DNA of 50,384 bases from Sphingomonas sp. 37zxx (GCF_000786205.1 NZ_JROH01000026.1:1-50384); one strand, 5' to 3'. Positions 34,188 to 46,672 are shown, numbered from the stretch's first letter. Notes: generated by a model not told the origin, from the letters alone. Program-made: numbers and translations.

Positions 34188-34556
34188 ATGCACATCATCA
34201 CCAGGGCAACCATCGGCCTGGTCGCGGGCGCCACCACGCTCGCCGCCGCCGCCCCCGCCCAGGCGCAGCGTTATTATGACGATCGCCCGCGCGGCGGCGA
34301 TGTCGCCACCGCCGCGATCATCGGCGGCGTCGCCGGCTTGGCGATCGGGGCGGCGATCGCCGGCGACAATCGGCGCAATTGGCGCGGCTATGACCGGCGC
34401 TATTACGGCCCGCGCCATCGGGGTAATTTCTATGGCCCGCGCTACGCCTACGCGCCGCGTTACGCTTATAATCCGCGCCGCGCCTATCGCCGCAACTGCA
34501 TCGGTCGGCAGTTCGATCCTTACAGCGGCCGCAGCTTCCGAGTCCGCTATTGCTGA
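34188..34556 (+). CDS. Small exported Arg/Tyr-rich protein with glycine-zipper segment
   Basis: 122 aa from ATG 34188, with strong Shine-Dalgarno gaggagg. Signal peptide MHIITRATIGLVAGATTLAA..AQAQ, then a glycine-zipper-like hydrophobic stretch (IIGGVAGLAIGAAIAG), then a Tyr/Arg/Pro-rich tail (YYGPRHRGNFYGPRYAYAPRYAY) ending in RVRYC with two Cys. Proteins of this make-up are widespread in sphingomonads as small envelope proteins of unknown function. I do not recognise a defined family. Confidence 0.7.
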   Translation: MHIITRATIGLVAGATTLAAAAPAQAQRYYDDRPRGGDVATAAIIGGVAGLAIGAAIAGDNRRNWRGYDRRYYGPRHRGNFYGPRYAYAPRYAYNPRRAYRRNCIGRQFDPYSGRSFRVRYC

Positions 34557-34638
34557 ACGCGGCTGATCGAACGGGGGGCGGCAGGGCCGATGGCATCGCC
34601 CTCTTTCGTTCGGCGCGGCGCGCGGCTATGCCCGCCGC

Positions 34639-34926
34639 ATGACCGACACCCCTCCCGATCGCCTTTCGATCAACCCGACCAGCCCCCATTTCGACCAGCC
34701 GACGCTCGAGCGCGGCATCGGCATCCGCTTCAAAGGTGCCGAACGCAACGACGTCGAGGAATATTCGATGTCCGAAGGCTGGATCCGCGTGGCGCTTGGC
34801 AAGAAGGTCGACCGCAAGGGCAACCCGCTGACCATCAAGCTGACCGGCGAAGTCGAGGCTTATTTCCAGACGCCGGTACCCGGCGGCGAAGATGAAGCGA
34901 TCGGGTCGAACGACGCCGAGGATTAA
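34639..34926 (+). CDS. DUF3297 family protein
   Basis: 95 aa. The run PPDRLSINPTSPHFDQPTLERGIGIRFKG, then NDVEEYSMSEGWIRVALGKKVDRKGNPLTIKLTGEVEAYF, is the DUF3297 pattern: a small soluble beta protein of unknown function found in many Proteobacteria. No signal peptide. It converges on the LytTR regulator behind a long hairpin. Confidence 0.85.
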   Translation: MTDTPPDRLSINPTSPHFDQPTLERGIGIRFKGAERNDVEEYSMSEGWIRVALGKKVDRKGNPLTIKLTGEVEAYFQTPVPGGEDEAIGSNDAED

Positions 34927-34931
34927 CCGCA

Positions 34932-34970
34932 CAGCCCCTTATCCCGGCAGAAGTCCGGGGTAAGGGGCTG
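34932..34970. terminator. Long hairpin between convergent DUF3297 and LytTR genes
   Basis: A 16-bp stem with one wobble pair (cagccccttatcccgg / ccggggtaaggggctg, 7-base loop) begins 5 bases after the DUF3297 stop. There is no T tract, but the position between convergent genes suggests transcript ending for both. Confidence 0.65.
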
Positions 34971-34988
34971 CGAGCGTCGCGCTAAGCC

Positions 34989-35795
34989 TCAGTGGACGAA
35001 ACGCGCCACCACGTCGCGATAGCTGCGGGACACCTTCACCTGTGCGCCCGAATTGAGCACCAGGAAACATTCGCCATTGGTATGTGGCTTCACCTGCTTG
35101 ACCAGGTCGAGGTTGACGATCGTCGAACGATGCACCCGCTGGAACCGGCGCGGATCGAGCCGCTTTTCCAGATCCTTCATCGTCTCGCGCAGGATCAGCG
35201 TGTTGTCGCCGGTATAGATGCACATGTAATCGCCCGCGGCGTCGATCCGCTCGATCGTGTCGACATCGACGCGGAAGATCTGGCCGCGATCCTTGATGTT
35301 GATGAGCTTTTCGAAGCGATTGGCCGCATGCTGGTCGCCGCCGGCGTCACCCGCCATTGTATCGACCGCATCGGGCGCGACTTCGGCGAGCACTTCCATC
35401 AGTCGGTCGACCTCGACCGCGCCGCGCTTTTCGGCCAGCCGCTGGCGAACGCGATCGAGCGTGTCGGCCAGCCGCGATTCCTCGACCGGCTTCATCAGAT
35501 AATCCATCGCCTGCGCCTCGAACGCGCGGATCGCATGGTCCGAATAGGCGGTGACGAACACGAACAGCGGCGGCTCGACCTCCATCAGCCCCTGCACCAC
35601 CGAAAACCCGTCAAAGCCCGGCATCTGGATGTCGAGAAAGACCAGGTCGGGCTTGTGCGTCTTGATCGCGCGGATCGCCTCGCGCCCGTTCATGCACTTG
35701 TCGATGATCTCGACGTCCTCATAGGGTTGTAGCCGTAATTCCAGCCCCTGGATCGCCAGCGGTTCATCGTCGACGAGAATGGTACGGATGGTCAT
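34989..35795 (-). CDS. LytTR-type response regulator
   Basis: 268 aa. Receiver domain with phosphoacceptor Asp55 in LVFLDIQMPG and the acidic pair near residue 9 (LVDDEPLA); conserved Lys in MKPVEE. A linker (residues 125-165) leads to a LytTR DNA-binding domain: DRGQIFRVDVDTIERIDAAGDYMCIY, MKDLEKRLDPRRFQRVHRSTIVNLD, FLVLNSGAQVKVSRSYRD. The start overlaps the kinase stop by four bases (ATGA), so kinase and regulator are made together. LytTR proteins bind pairs of short direct repeats upstream of target genes. Confidence 0.94.
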   Translation of the reverse strand: MTIRTILVDDEPLAIQGLELRLQPYEDVEIIDKCMNGREAIRAIKTHKPDLVFLDIQMPGFDGFSVVQGLMEVEPPLFVFVTAYSDHAIRAFEAQAMDYLMKPVEESRLADTLDRVRQRLAEKRGAVEVDRLMEVLAEVAPDAVDTMAGDAGGDQHAANRFEKLINIKDRGQIFRVDVDTIERIDAAGDYMCIYTGDNTLILRETMKDLEKRLDPRRFQRVHRSTIVNLDLVKQVKPHTNGECFLVLNSGAQVKVSRSYRDVVARFVH

Positions 35796-36889
35796 GCTGC
35801 CTCGCGGTTGGGTTCCTCGACCTGGAACGGTATTTCAATCTCGACGCGAAAGCCGCCCCCCGGGTTTGCACCCGTTTCGAAGCGATGGTCGGTCCCGAAG
35901 GATTGCGCCAGCCGCTCGCGAATGTTGGTCAGTCCCACGCCGGTTGAAAGGCTTGGCCGAGATTTGCGCTGCATCAACCCCGGCCCGGTATCTGTCACGG
36001 CTATCTGCACCCGATCCCCGGCGAGCCGTGCGGAAACTGCGATCTGCGCCCCCTCCTCCATCGGCGTGACCGCATATTTGATCGCGTTTTCAACCAGCGG
36101 TTGCAGCAGCAGCGAGGGCAGGCGCGCATGTTCGACCCGCGCGTCGATGTCGAATGAGGTTTGCAGCCGCTGCTCGAACCGCATCTTCTCGATCTCCAGA
36201 TACAGCTTCAGCGTCTCTACCTCCTGCGCCAGCGTGACGTGCGCGGTGGGTTCGTTGGCCAGCGTATAGCGCAGGAACGACGATAGCCGGCTGAGCATCA
36301 CATTGGCGCGCTCGGTCTGTTTCAGCAGCACCAGGGTGGAGATCGAATTGAGCGTGTTGAACAGGAAATGCGGGTTGAGCTGATAACGCAGCATCGCCAG
36401 TTGCGCCGACGATGCCTGCGTCGCCAGCGCCTGCATCTGGTCCATCTGCTCCTCGACGATCAGATACCAGTTGATGCCGAAATACAGCGCGGTCCACCCC
36501 GCCAGCACGGTGAAGGGGAGGAAGCTGTAGCCCAGCACGCGGGATATATTCACCGTCCGGTCGCTGGGGATGATCGAGGAGAAAATGAAACCGTCGAGCA
36601 CCGCATAGATGATGGTGGCGACGATCAGCGTGACCATCACCGCCAAAATGCCCGCGATCCGCGGCAATTGCCGATAATAGCCGTACAGCGTCGACAGCAG
36701 CAGGGTCAGGCAATAGCCGACGATCGCGTCGATGATGATCGGGATGACTTTTTCCAGCGTCGGGTCGTTCGACACCCCCGACACCATCCGCAGGATCAGA
36801 TAGCCCGACCACCCCGCCGCCTGGAGCATCCAGAAGGCGCGGCTCTTGTCCTCGAAAAACGGACGCGAAAGGATTGCGGGTCTGGCCAT
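35792..36889 (-). CDS. LytS/YehU-type sensor histidine kinase
   Basis: 365 aa from ATG 36889. Four hydrophobic segments between residues about 25 and 145 form the membrane sensor part. The kinase core is of the His_kinase (LytS) class: phosphoacceptor His in LRYQLNPHFLFNTLNSIS, N box LLLQPLVENAIKYAV, G box TDTGPGL and STGVGLTNIRERL. It lacks a classic periplasmic domain, so the signal is probably sensed in or near the membrane. Cognate to the overlapping LytTR regulator; divergent from the TonB-dependent receptor gene 245 bases away. Confidence 0.93.
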   Translation of the reverse strand: MARPAILSRPFFEDKSRAFWMLQAAGWSGYLILRMVSGVSNDPTLEKVIPIIIDAIVGYCLTLLLSTLYGYYRQLPRIAGILAVMVTLIVATIIYAVLDGFIFSSIIPSDRTVNISRVLGYSFLPFTVLAGWTALYFGINWYLIVEEQMDQMQALATQASSAQLAMLRYQLNPHFLFNTLNSISTLVLLKQTERANVMLSRLSSFLRYTLANEPTAHVTLAQEVETLKLYLEIEKMRFEQRLQTSFDIDARVEHARLPSLLLQPLVENAIKYAVTPMEEGAQIAVSARLAGDRVQIAVTDTGPGLMQRKSRPSLSTGVGLTNIRERLAQSFGTDHRFETGANPGGGFRVEIEIPFQVEEPNREAA

Positions 36890-36940
36890 GATTGCGTCAT
36901 ACTCAGGTTTGGCGGGGTGCAAAATAGCCAGGGCCGAACG

Positions 36941-36960
36941 GTGTTGCCGCAGTGCAACAC
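36941..36960. promoter_or_regulatory. Inverted repeat in the kinase/TonB-receptor divergent region
   Basis: 7-bp perfect arms gtgttgc and gcaacac with spacer cgcagt, about 50 bases upstream of the kinase start. It could be an operator. No LytTR-type direct repeat pair is obvious to me in the region. Confidence 0.35.
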
Positions 36961-37133
36961 TGGTTTTATCTTTGGCCGCTGCGGCCCCCGCCCTGTCCCG
37001 ATGTAAACAAAGTGTCACAGCTCTCGACCAAGGGCTTTCTCATCGCCTGCGGACACGCGGCACTGCCGTTTTGAGATCAACACCGTTCGGCATCGCGCGT
37101 TCGGCACATTTTTCGGCATTTGGGGGAATGAAC

Positions 37134-40100
37134 ATGAAGCATTTATACGTTGGGGTCGCGCTTGCGGCTTTGGTTGCGCCGGTCGCCGTATACGCACAGG
37201 AAACCACCGGCACCGTTCGCGGTTCGGTCGTCACCGCCGATGGCAGTGCGGTCCCTAATGCCGAAGTCGAACTCGTTCATGCACCGTCGGGCACCCGTGC
37301 AACGGTAACCAGTGATGCGTCGGGCGGATTCAGTGCATCGGGCCTTCGGCTTGGCGGTCCTTATGAGCTGACAGTCACTGCCGAGGGATTTGATCCCGTT
37401 AGCCAAACGCTGCAAGGCTTGCAGGCAGGCGCACCGCAGCGCGCAGAGATCGTGCTGGCCGGTGCCGGGGACACTATCACCGTAACCGGCACGCGGGTTC
37501 GCAGTGCGGTAACGCTGGGCGGTGGTGCCGCGACGGTATTGAGCGAGCGTGACATTGCCGGCATCGCCGCAGTGAACCGTGACATCCGCAACCTCGCCGC
37601 CCGCGATCCGCTGGTCAGCCTTGATCCCACCAATGGCGGCGCGATTTCGATCGCCGGGCAGAATAACCGCTTCAACCGCTTCACCGTCGACGGCATCGCG
37701 TTTGGCGACCCTTTCGGCCTGGAGGCCGGCGGCCTGGTTTCGACGCGCGGCCCGGTCCCGCTCGACGCCATTGGCGAGTTTTCGGTCGAGGTGGCACCGG
37801 TTGATATTCAGCAGGGGTTTTTCCAGGGCGGCGCAATCAACGCGCAGTTGAAGTCGGGCGGAAATGACTTCACCGCGCTCGCCGGCTATTATTATGCTGC
37901 CGACAGCTTGCGCGGTGTCGAAACCCGTGGCGGCGTCCGCCGTGACGGTGAATTCACGTCCAAAATCTTCACCTTGCAAGCGACCGGCCCGATCATTCGT
38001 GACCGCCTGTTCTTTGCGGTGACGTGGGAGCGTCTGCGCGACCGTGTGCCGGCAGACATCAACCCGGCCGTATTGGGCGTGACCGACGGCCAGATCACCC
38101 AAATCCAGCAAATCGCAGACTCGGTCTACAGCTTCGATGCGCTCGGGGTTGCAACCGATGTGGCCGAGAATGACGACAAGGTCGTCGCCAAGCTCGATTT
38201 CAACATCGCGGACGGCCACCGGCTGGCGGCAACGTATATTTATAACGAAGGCAATGTTCTGGCCGGCCAGACCGGCGCGGGGCAGATCAACGCCACCAAC
38301 CCGACGCTCAGCCTGCAATCGAACAATTACAACCAGGGTGCCATCAACCATTTCGGCGCGCTTCAGTTGAACAATCAGTGGACCGACAGCTTTTCGACGC
38401 AGTTGCGCGCCACCTACGCCGATTACACCCGCCTGCAGGTGCCATTTGGCGACCGCAGCTTCGGGCAGTTCCAAGTCTGCCTGGACGCGGCGTCGGCGCC
38501 GGCCCCGCTGGTGTGCCCCACAGGGGTTCGCCGCATCCAGTTCGGCCCCGACATCAGCCGCCAGGCAAACGAACTGTTCTCCACGTCGTACAGCATCGAG
38601 GCGCAGGCAACCCTGCAGATGAACAATCACTCGGTGAAGTTCATCGCCGAACGTCGCCTGCAGGACGTTACTAACCTGTTTGCACAGCGCGTGTCGGGCG
38701 CCTGGTATTTTGACTCGGTCGCCGATCTCCAGGCCCGTCGCGCCAACGAGGTCGATTTCGCTGCCCCGTTGCTGGGGGGTATCGACACCGTAACTGCAGC
38801 ATTTGAAAACAACAGCTGGACATTCGGTATCCAGGACACCTGGGACATCAGCGATACGTTGGTGGCCACCTATGGCTTCCGCTACGACCTGTTTGACTCG
38901 CCGGATCGTCCGTTTTTCAACCAGGCGTTTTTGACCCGGCTTGGCTTCCCGAACACCGCGACATTAAATGGCCGTGACTTGATCCAGCCACGCATCGGCG
39001 TGAACTGGAAGCCAACCACCCGCTTGACTGCGCGTGTTGCTGGCGGGCTGTATGGCGGCGGTAGCCCCAACGTTTGGATCTCGAACAACTTCTCGAACCC
39101 TGGGCCGACATTGGGTCGCGTGCAGGTACGCCGCGCTGCCGATGGCACCTTCACCGTCTCGGGTATTGGCGGACTTTCGGCGGCCGATGTCCAGGCGCTG
39201 GGCGCGGCGACGCTGAACAATGTTTCGGGCGGCACGGGCATTCCTGCTGAACTGATCACTCGCATCCAGGGCCTTGGCGCAGAGAATTCGCCCACCAACG
39301 CGCTCGACCCGAACTTCCGCGCGCCGTCGCAATGGCGTATCTCCGGCTCGGTCGATTACGAAGCCAACCTTGGCCCGTTGGGCGACGGTTGGAACGTTGG
39401 TGCCGACGTGGTCTGGTCGCGGGTGAAGGACGCGCTGACCTGGACCGATTTGCGCTCGGTGCCTGTGGGCACGTTGCCCGATGGTCGTCCGCGCTATGCG
39501 CCGATCAATACGGCGGCCGGCGTGAACACCGACATGCTGTTGACCAACACCGATCAGGGATATGGCTGGAACATCGTCGGTCGTTTCGACAAGCGTTGGA
39601 CGAACGGCTTCCGCGTTGGTGGTGCCTATACCTTCCAGCGGGTGAAGGACGTCAACTCCGGCACCTCGTCGGTCGCGGGATCGAACTATAACAATTCGGC
39701 GGCGCTCGATCCGAACAATGCCGCTTATGGCACTGCGAACTATCAGCGGGACAATGCCTATCGCTTGTGGGCCAGCTATGACGCTTCGATCTTCGGCGAC
39801 AATAACACGCGGGTCGAGATATTCTTCAACAGCCAGTCCGGCCAACGCTTCAGCTACACCTTTGCCGATCAGGCATCGGGTTCTGCGCGTTCGAGCGTGT
39901 TTGGTACGACGGGTACCAACAACCGTTACCTGATGTACGTCCCGAACGTCGATTCGGCGTCGGCGGATGCCAATGTGATCTATGCTCCCGGCTTCGACTT
40001 TGCCGGTTTCCAGCAGTTCATCCAGAACAGCGAACTGGCGGAATATCAGGGCAAGATCGCACCCAAGAATTTGGGCCAGTCGGCGCGGTTCAACAAGGTC

Positions 40101-40385
40101 GACCTGTCGGTGCGTCAGGAATTGCCGTTGCCGCTGGGTGGTAAGTTCGAGCTGTTCGCCGACATGGAGAACGTGCTGAACTTCATCAACAAGGAATGGG
40201 GCTCGCTCCGTCAGGTAGCTTTCCCATATTATGGCACATTGGTGAACGTAACCTGCGCCAACGCGCCTTGCAGCCAATATGTCTATGCCAACCGCCAGTC
40301 GGGCGGTTTCCAGGCACCGCAGCAGGTCGTCAATCTGGCACCGTCGCTATGGGCGCTGCGTATCGGCGGTCGCATCCGCTTCTGA
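37134..40385 (+). CDS. Oar-like TonB-dependent receptor with N-terminal carboxypeptidase-regulatory domain
   Basis: 1083 aa from ATG 37134 (ATG 37128 would add two residues; spacing to gggg favours the second). Signal peptide MKHLYVGVALAALVAPVAVYAQ, then a CarboxypepD_reg-like Ig fold (residues about 24-105: TGTVRGSVVTADGSAVPNAEV), a plug domain (TITVTGTRVRSAV, RFTVDGIAFGDPFG) and an outer membrane barrel ending in an aromatic residue (LWALRIGGRIRF). This architecture is Oar-like; substrates are unknown, often large peptides or carbohydrates. Third-position base use looks somewhat more relaxed than in neighbours. A LytS/LytTR system lies divergently upstream and may control it. Confidence 0.92.
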   Translation: MKHLYVGVALAALVAPVAVYAQETTGTVRGSVVTADGSAVPNAEVELVHAPSGTRATVTSDASGGFSASGLRLGGPYELTVTAEGFDPVSQTLQGLQAGAPQRAEIVLAGAGDTITVTGTRVRSAVTLGGGAATVLSERDIAGIAAVNRDIRNLAARDPLVSLDPTNGGAISIAGQNNRFNRFTVDGIAFGDPFGLEAGGLVSTRGPVPLDAIGEFSVEVAPVDIQQGFFQGGAINAQLKSGGNDFTALAGYYYAADSLRGVETRGGVRRDGEFTSKIFTLQATGPIIRDRLFFAVTWERLRDRVPADINPAVLGVTDGQITQIQQIADSVYSFDALGVATDVAENDDKVVAKLDFNIADGHRLAATYIYNEGNVLAGQTGAGQINATNPTLSLQSNNYNQGAINHFGALQLNNQWTDSFSTQLRATYADYTRLQVPFGDRSFGQFQVCLDAASAPAPLVCPTGVRRIQFGPDISRQANELFSTSYSIEAQATLQMNNHSVKFIAERRLQDVTNLFAQRVSGAWYFDSVADLQARRANEVDFAAPLLGGIDTVTAAFENNSWTFGIQDTWDISDTLVATYGFRYDLFDSPDRPFFNQAFLTRLGFPNTATLNGRDLIQPRIGVNWKPTTRLTARVAGGLYGGGSPNVWISNNFSNPGPTLGRVQVRRAADGTFTVSGIGGLSAADVQALGAATLNNVSGGTGIPAELITRIQGLGAENSPTNALDPNFRAPSQWRISGSVDYEANLGPLGDGWNVGADVVWSRVKDALTWTDLRSVPVGTLPDGRPRYAPINTAAGVNTDMLLTNTDQGYGWNIVGRFDKRWTNGFRVGGAYTFQRVKDVNSGTSSVAGSNYNNSAALDPNNAAYGTANYQRDNAYRLWASYDASIFGDNNTRVEIFFNSQSGQRFSYTFADQASGSARSSVFGTTGTNNRYLMYVPNVDSASADANVIYAPGFDFAGFQQFIQNSELAEYQGKIAPKNLGQSARFNKVDLSVRQELPLPLGGKFELFADMENVLNFINKEWGSLRQVAFPYYGTLVNVTCANAPCSQYVYANRQSGGFQAPQQVVNLAPSLWALRIGGRIRF

Positions 40386-40420
40386 TCCTTGCCAAGGGTG
40401 AGCTGCTTCATCCACGCATG

Positions 40421-40457
40421 AAAGGGGGGCAGGCTTCGGCCTTGCCCCCCTTTTTTG
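40421..40457. terminator. Rho-independent terminator after the TonB receptor gene
   Basis: Stem aaaggggggcaggc / gccttgcccccc with loop ttcg, followed by TTTTTT, 36 bases after the receptor stop and just before the convergent ligA stop. Confidence 0.92.
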
Positions 40458-40466
40458 TTGCCAGCC

Positions 40467-42757
<2,291 letters not shown>

Positions 42758-42768
42758 TGACGTGGAGA

Positions 42769-43051
42769 CTATGCTGCCAAGCCAATATGCCGGGCAAGCC
42801 ATTTCTTTTCGAAGGCCATCGGACTGGAATACTCCAGCGTCGAATGAAGCCGCCGATGGTTGTAGAAGGCGATCCAGTCCATCACCTCGTCCTTGGCCGG
42901 GCGCCGCGTGTCGAAGCGCATGCCATGGAGCCGCTCGACCTTTAGCGAGCCGAGCAGCGTCTCGGTCACGGCGTTGTCCCAGCAATCGCCTTTGCGGCTC
43001 ATCGAACTGGTTATCTTGAACGCAGCGATGAGCTTCCGGTAATCGTTGCTA
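42769..43051 (-). pseudogene. IS3-family transposase (OrfB), C-terminal fragment
   Basis: About 94 residues: NDYRKLIAAFKITSSMSRKGDCWDNAVTETLLGSLKVERLHGM, then DEVMDWIAFYNHRRLHSTLEYSSPMAFEK, the last part of the DDE domain of an IS3 OrfB including the final Glu (in TETLLGSLK). The N-terminal two thirds are missing. A complete family A palindromic element begins at its 5' side (43049). Just beyond that element, the complementary strand still reads Gln-Tyr-Ala, the residues expected before Ser-Asn-Asp-Tyr-Arg, which suggests the element inserted into the transposase gene. Confidence 0.9.
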
Positions 43052-43217
43052 GTGGATTGATTTTGACATTCGCATCCCGCCTGCGGCACGCTCTCGCTGC
43101 GAATGTCAAAATCATAAAATCCACTAGAATCACATTATTGCTAGTGGTCCTGGAGATTCTGACATTTGCTCCTGACTGAGCCGAAGGGGGTAGCAAATGT
43201 CAGAATCGGACCACTAG
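43049..43217. repeat. Family A composite palindromic element, inverted complete copy
   Basis: Same 169-bp length and almost the same sequence as 16691-16859, in opposite orientation: hairpin 43049-43127, 13-base spacer 43128-43140 (two differences from the other copy), hairpin 43141-43217. All four CTAG ends are kept. It sits at the border between IS3 and IS30 remnants. Confidence 0.92.
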
Positions 43218-43270
43218 CATATTGGGCGGATTCAACCGGTGGTCGCAACGCTTCAAAGCGGAGGCGGGCG

Positions 43271-44319
<1,049 letters not shown>

Positions 44320-44323
44320 CCGA

Positions 44324-44887
44324 TCAAGGCTGCAAGGGCCGGGCCATCAGCCCCTCGGTAAGGATCAGCGCGGCCCTGCCAAGGGCCTTTCCCCGATCCT
44401 CAGGGCGAAAGCCATGCGCTACCGCGCCCAGCATCCTGCCAAACAGGGCTACATCCTCGGGCGTCAGATCGGCACGACAGCGCCCTGCGGCGCGCGCCGC
44501 GTGAATCGCATCGGCGAAGATCGGGCCGAGCCGGGCCATCGCCGTGCGGATCGCCGGATGCTGCGGATCGGCGAACACCCAATAATCGACCAGCCCGATC
44601 CGCAAGGTCATGCGATCGACCATGAAGCCGATCATGCGCGAAAAACCCTCGGCATCGCCGCGCACCTGATCCGCCTGCGCCTGTAGTTCGTCCATGGCCT
44701 GTTCGAGCAACGCCGCCAGCAAGCTGTCGCGATCGGGGAAATGACGAAAGAACGTCATGCGCCCAATCTGCGCTTCGCGAATGACATGCTCCAGCGTTGC
44801 GGCGCTGCCCGATTGAAACGCGATGTCCGCCGCCGCCAGGATACGCGCGCGGTTGCGCCTGGCGTCGGCGCGCTGGGTGACTTCCAT
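44324..44887 (-). CDS. TetR-family transcriptional regulator
   Basis: 187 aa from ATG 44887. N-terminal helix-turn-helix domain: RRNRARILAAADIAFQSGSAATLEHVIREAQIGRMTFFRHFPDRDSLLAALLEQAMDEL. The C-terminal ligand domain is helical (about residues 70-187) and ends near the IS66 remnant. It lies 109 bases downstream of the SGNH hydrolase gene on the same strand, and a perfect inverted repeat in front of the cluster (47273-47297) is its likely operator. The ligand is unknown. Confidence 0.9.
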   Translation of the reverse strand: MEVTQRADARRNRARILAAADIAFQSGSAATLEHVIREAQIGRMTFFRHFPDRDSLLAALLEQAMDELQAQADQVRGDAEGFSRMIGFMVDRMTLRIGLVDYWVFADPQHPAIRTAMARLGPIFADAIHAARAAGRCRADLTPEDVALFGRMLGAVAHGFRPEDRGKALGRAALILTEGLMARPLQP

Positions 44888-44996
44888 TATCGAAACCTTA
44901 GCGCCGCGCGAGGAGGGAAACAATGTCCGGCGGCGGAAACGGATTTCTTTCGCGGGGCAAAGCGCGGACATGTAAACCCATAGCGGCTGACCGTTA

Positions 44997-45851
44997 CTAC
45001 ATGTTTGCCGAGGCGGCCGCCATGACCCTTTGCGCCGAGGCGGCTGCGCCCGCGGCGTTGGGATGGAAGGCCGAGCCCCATTTCCCCTCTGCCCCACGCA
45101 CCCAGGGGACGGCCGAACAGGCGTCATGCCCGGCACTCGCCGCATCCATATCGACATAGTGCGCACCGGCCCGAAGCGCTGCCTGCTTCGTCATCACGGC
45201 CAGCCGACGCGCGACTTCCCGGCTGATGTCGGCTTGCGCTTGGCTGATGCCCAAGGCGGCACAACTGCCGCGTACCGGCAGCACCCGGGGATAGTTGACG
45301 ACCACGATGACCGCCCGTGGCGCCCGTTCGCGGATGCGGGCGATGATGGTGCCGATGTTGCGGGCCACCGCCGGATAGGGCCGGTCCGCAGCGGGCTCGA
45401 TCTTGCGCGGGGACAGGCGGCCGAATACCCCCAGACCGCCCGACGACGCCACCAGATCGCCGATATAGCCGAGGTCGTTCCCGCCCGTGGTAAGCGTCAC
45501 CAGTCGAGCCGCCGGACCCACCGCCGCCAATTGCGGGCCGAGCATCATCTGCCCCCCGTCCAGGATGTGCTGCGAGGTCGACCCCGAGCAACTCATGTCG
45601 ACAAGCTTCAATCCGGTCTGCCGGGCGACCAGCGAAGGATAGCCGCCCTTGCTCCGCAAACACTGAACGGGGCTGCCGCCGGCCTGCGCTCCCAGCCCGA
45701 TACCGGCGGCGAAGGAACTGCCCAACGCCACATAGTCACCGGTGGTGTCCGGGACCTTGCTCCCCTGCCAGTAGAAATAGCCGAAGCCCAGCACCGCACC
45801 GAGAGCGATCAGGCAGAGCAGCCCCAGGAACAGGCGCCGGATCATCTTCAT
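44997..45851 (-). CDS. SGNH/GDSL-family hydrolase with N-terminal membrane anchor
   Basis: 284 aa. One hydrophobic segment (LFLGLLCLIALGAVLGFGYFYW, residues about 7-28) works as an anchor or signal. The hydrolase blocks are present: block I YVALGSSFAAG (nucleophile Ser), block III LTTGGNDLG, and block V HPNAAG with the catalytic His; block I and the disulfide-like Cys in VQCLRSKGGYP and DMSCSGSTS recall extracellular lipases of the SEST type from actinomycetes. Probably a periplasmic esterase or lipase. One base separates it from the SDR gene stop. Confidence 0.88.
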   Translation of the reverse strand: MKMIRRLFLGLLCLIALGAVLGFGYFYWQGSKVPDTTGDYVALGSSFAAGIGLGAQAGGSPVQCLRSKGGYPSLVARQTGLKLVDMSCSGSTSQHILDGGQMMLGPQLAAVGPAARLVTLTTGGNDLGYIGDLVASSGGLGVFGRLSPRKIEPAADRPYPAVARNIGTIIARIRERAPRAVIVVVNYPRVLPVRGSCAALGISQAQADISREVARRLAVMTKQAALRAGAHYVDMDAASAGHDACSAVPWVRGAEGKWGSAFHPNAAGAAASAQRVMAAASANM

Positions 45852-45852
45852 A

Positions 45853-46644
45853 TCAGGCGTTCTTCACCAGGCGTGGGATCAAGCTGGCCGGAAGCAGGTG
45901 CATGACCAGCGCGGCAAGGCCCGAACCCGTACCCGCCAGAACCTGCGCCTTGCCGCCGCGCATCCCGTCATATCCCTCGCGCGCAACGTCGGCGGCGGTG
46001 GCGACATGCCCGGTGGCGAACCATTGTTTAATCATCGATTTGCCCTCGAACGTGTCAACTTCGGCGGTGCTGGCGAATTTGGTCTGGACCGGGCCGGGGG
46101 TTAGGCAGGTCACGTTCACGCCATGCGGGCGCAATTCCTCGCGAAAGGCATAGCTGAAGGCGTTCACAAATGCCTTGGATGCGCCATACGCCGCGAACCG
46201 GGGCGAGGGCACCATGCCCGCGGTCGAGCCGACATTGAGGATATTGCCCGCCCCGCGCGCCTTCATCCGCGCGCCGAACACCGCCGACAGCTTGGCGACG
46301 GTCAGCACGTTCAATTGCAGCATCGTCTGGATACGGGCGAGATCGGTATCGACGACATCGCCGAACGTGGCAAAGCCGGCATTGTTGACCAGCGTATCGA
46401 CCGTCCAACCCTGTGCATCGCAATGCGCGAGCAGCGTCTCTGCGGCATCCAGTTCGGAAAGATCCTGGGTGCGCGTGATCAGCGTCCCGCCGGTCCCGGC
46501 CATCTCGGCTTCCAACGCCGTCAGTTCCTCGGCCACCAAGCTGACCGCCAGCACGGTTGCGCCGTCCTGCAGAAACAGGCGGGTCAGTTCGCGGCCTATG
46601 CCCGATCCGGCGCCGGTGACGATGGCGAATTCTTGCTGTGACAT
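45853..46644 (-). CDS. Short-chain dehydrogenase/reductase
   Basis: 263 aa from ATG 46644. Classical SDR: cofactor loop VTGAGSGIGRELTR, NNAGFATFGDV, catalytic Ser in NVGSTAGMVPSP and the YGASK Tyr/Lys pair. The absence of an acidic residue at the usual NAD position after strand 2 (VLAVSLVAEEL) leaves NADP or NAD open. It is in the middle of a three-gene cluster with a DUF4334 protein (28 bases upstream) and an SGNH hydrolase (1 base downstream), which suggests turnover of an ester or alcohol substrate. Confidence 0.92.
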   Translation of the reverse strand: MSQQEFAIVTGAGSGIGRELTRLFLQDGATVLAVSLVAEELTALEAEMAGTGGTLITRTQDLSELDAAETLLAHCDAQGWTVDTLVNNAGFATFGDVVDTDLARIQTMLQLNVLTVAKLSAVFGARMKARGAGNILNVGSTAGMVPSPRFAAYGASKAFVNAFSYAFREELRPHGVNVTCLTPGPVQTKFASTAEVDTFEGKSMIKQWFATGHVATAADVAREGYDGMRGGKAQVLAGTGSGLAALVMHLLPASLIPRLVKNA

Positions 46645-46672
46645 GTTTAATTTCTGATCGATTGGGAGGGGG

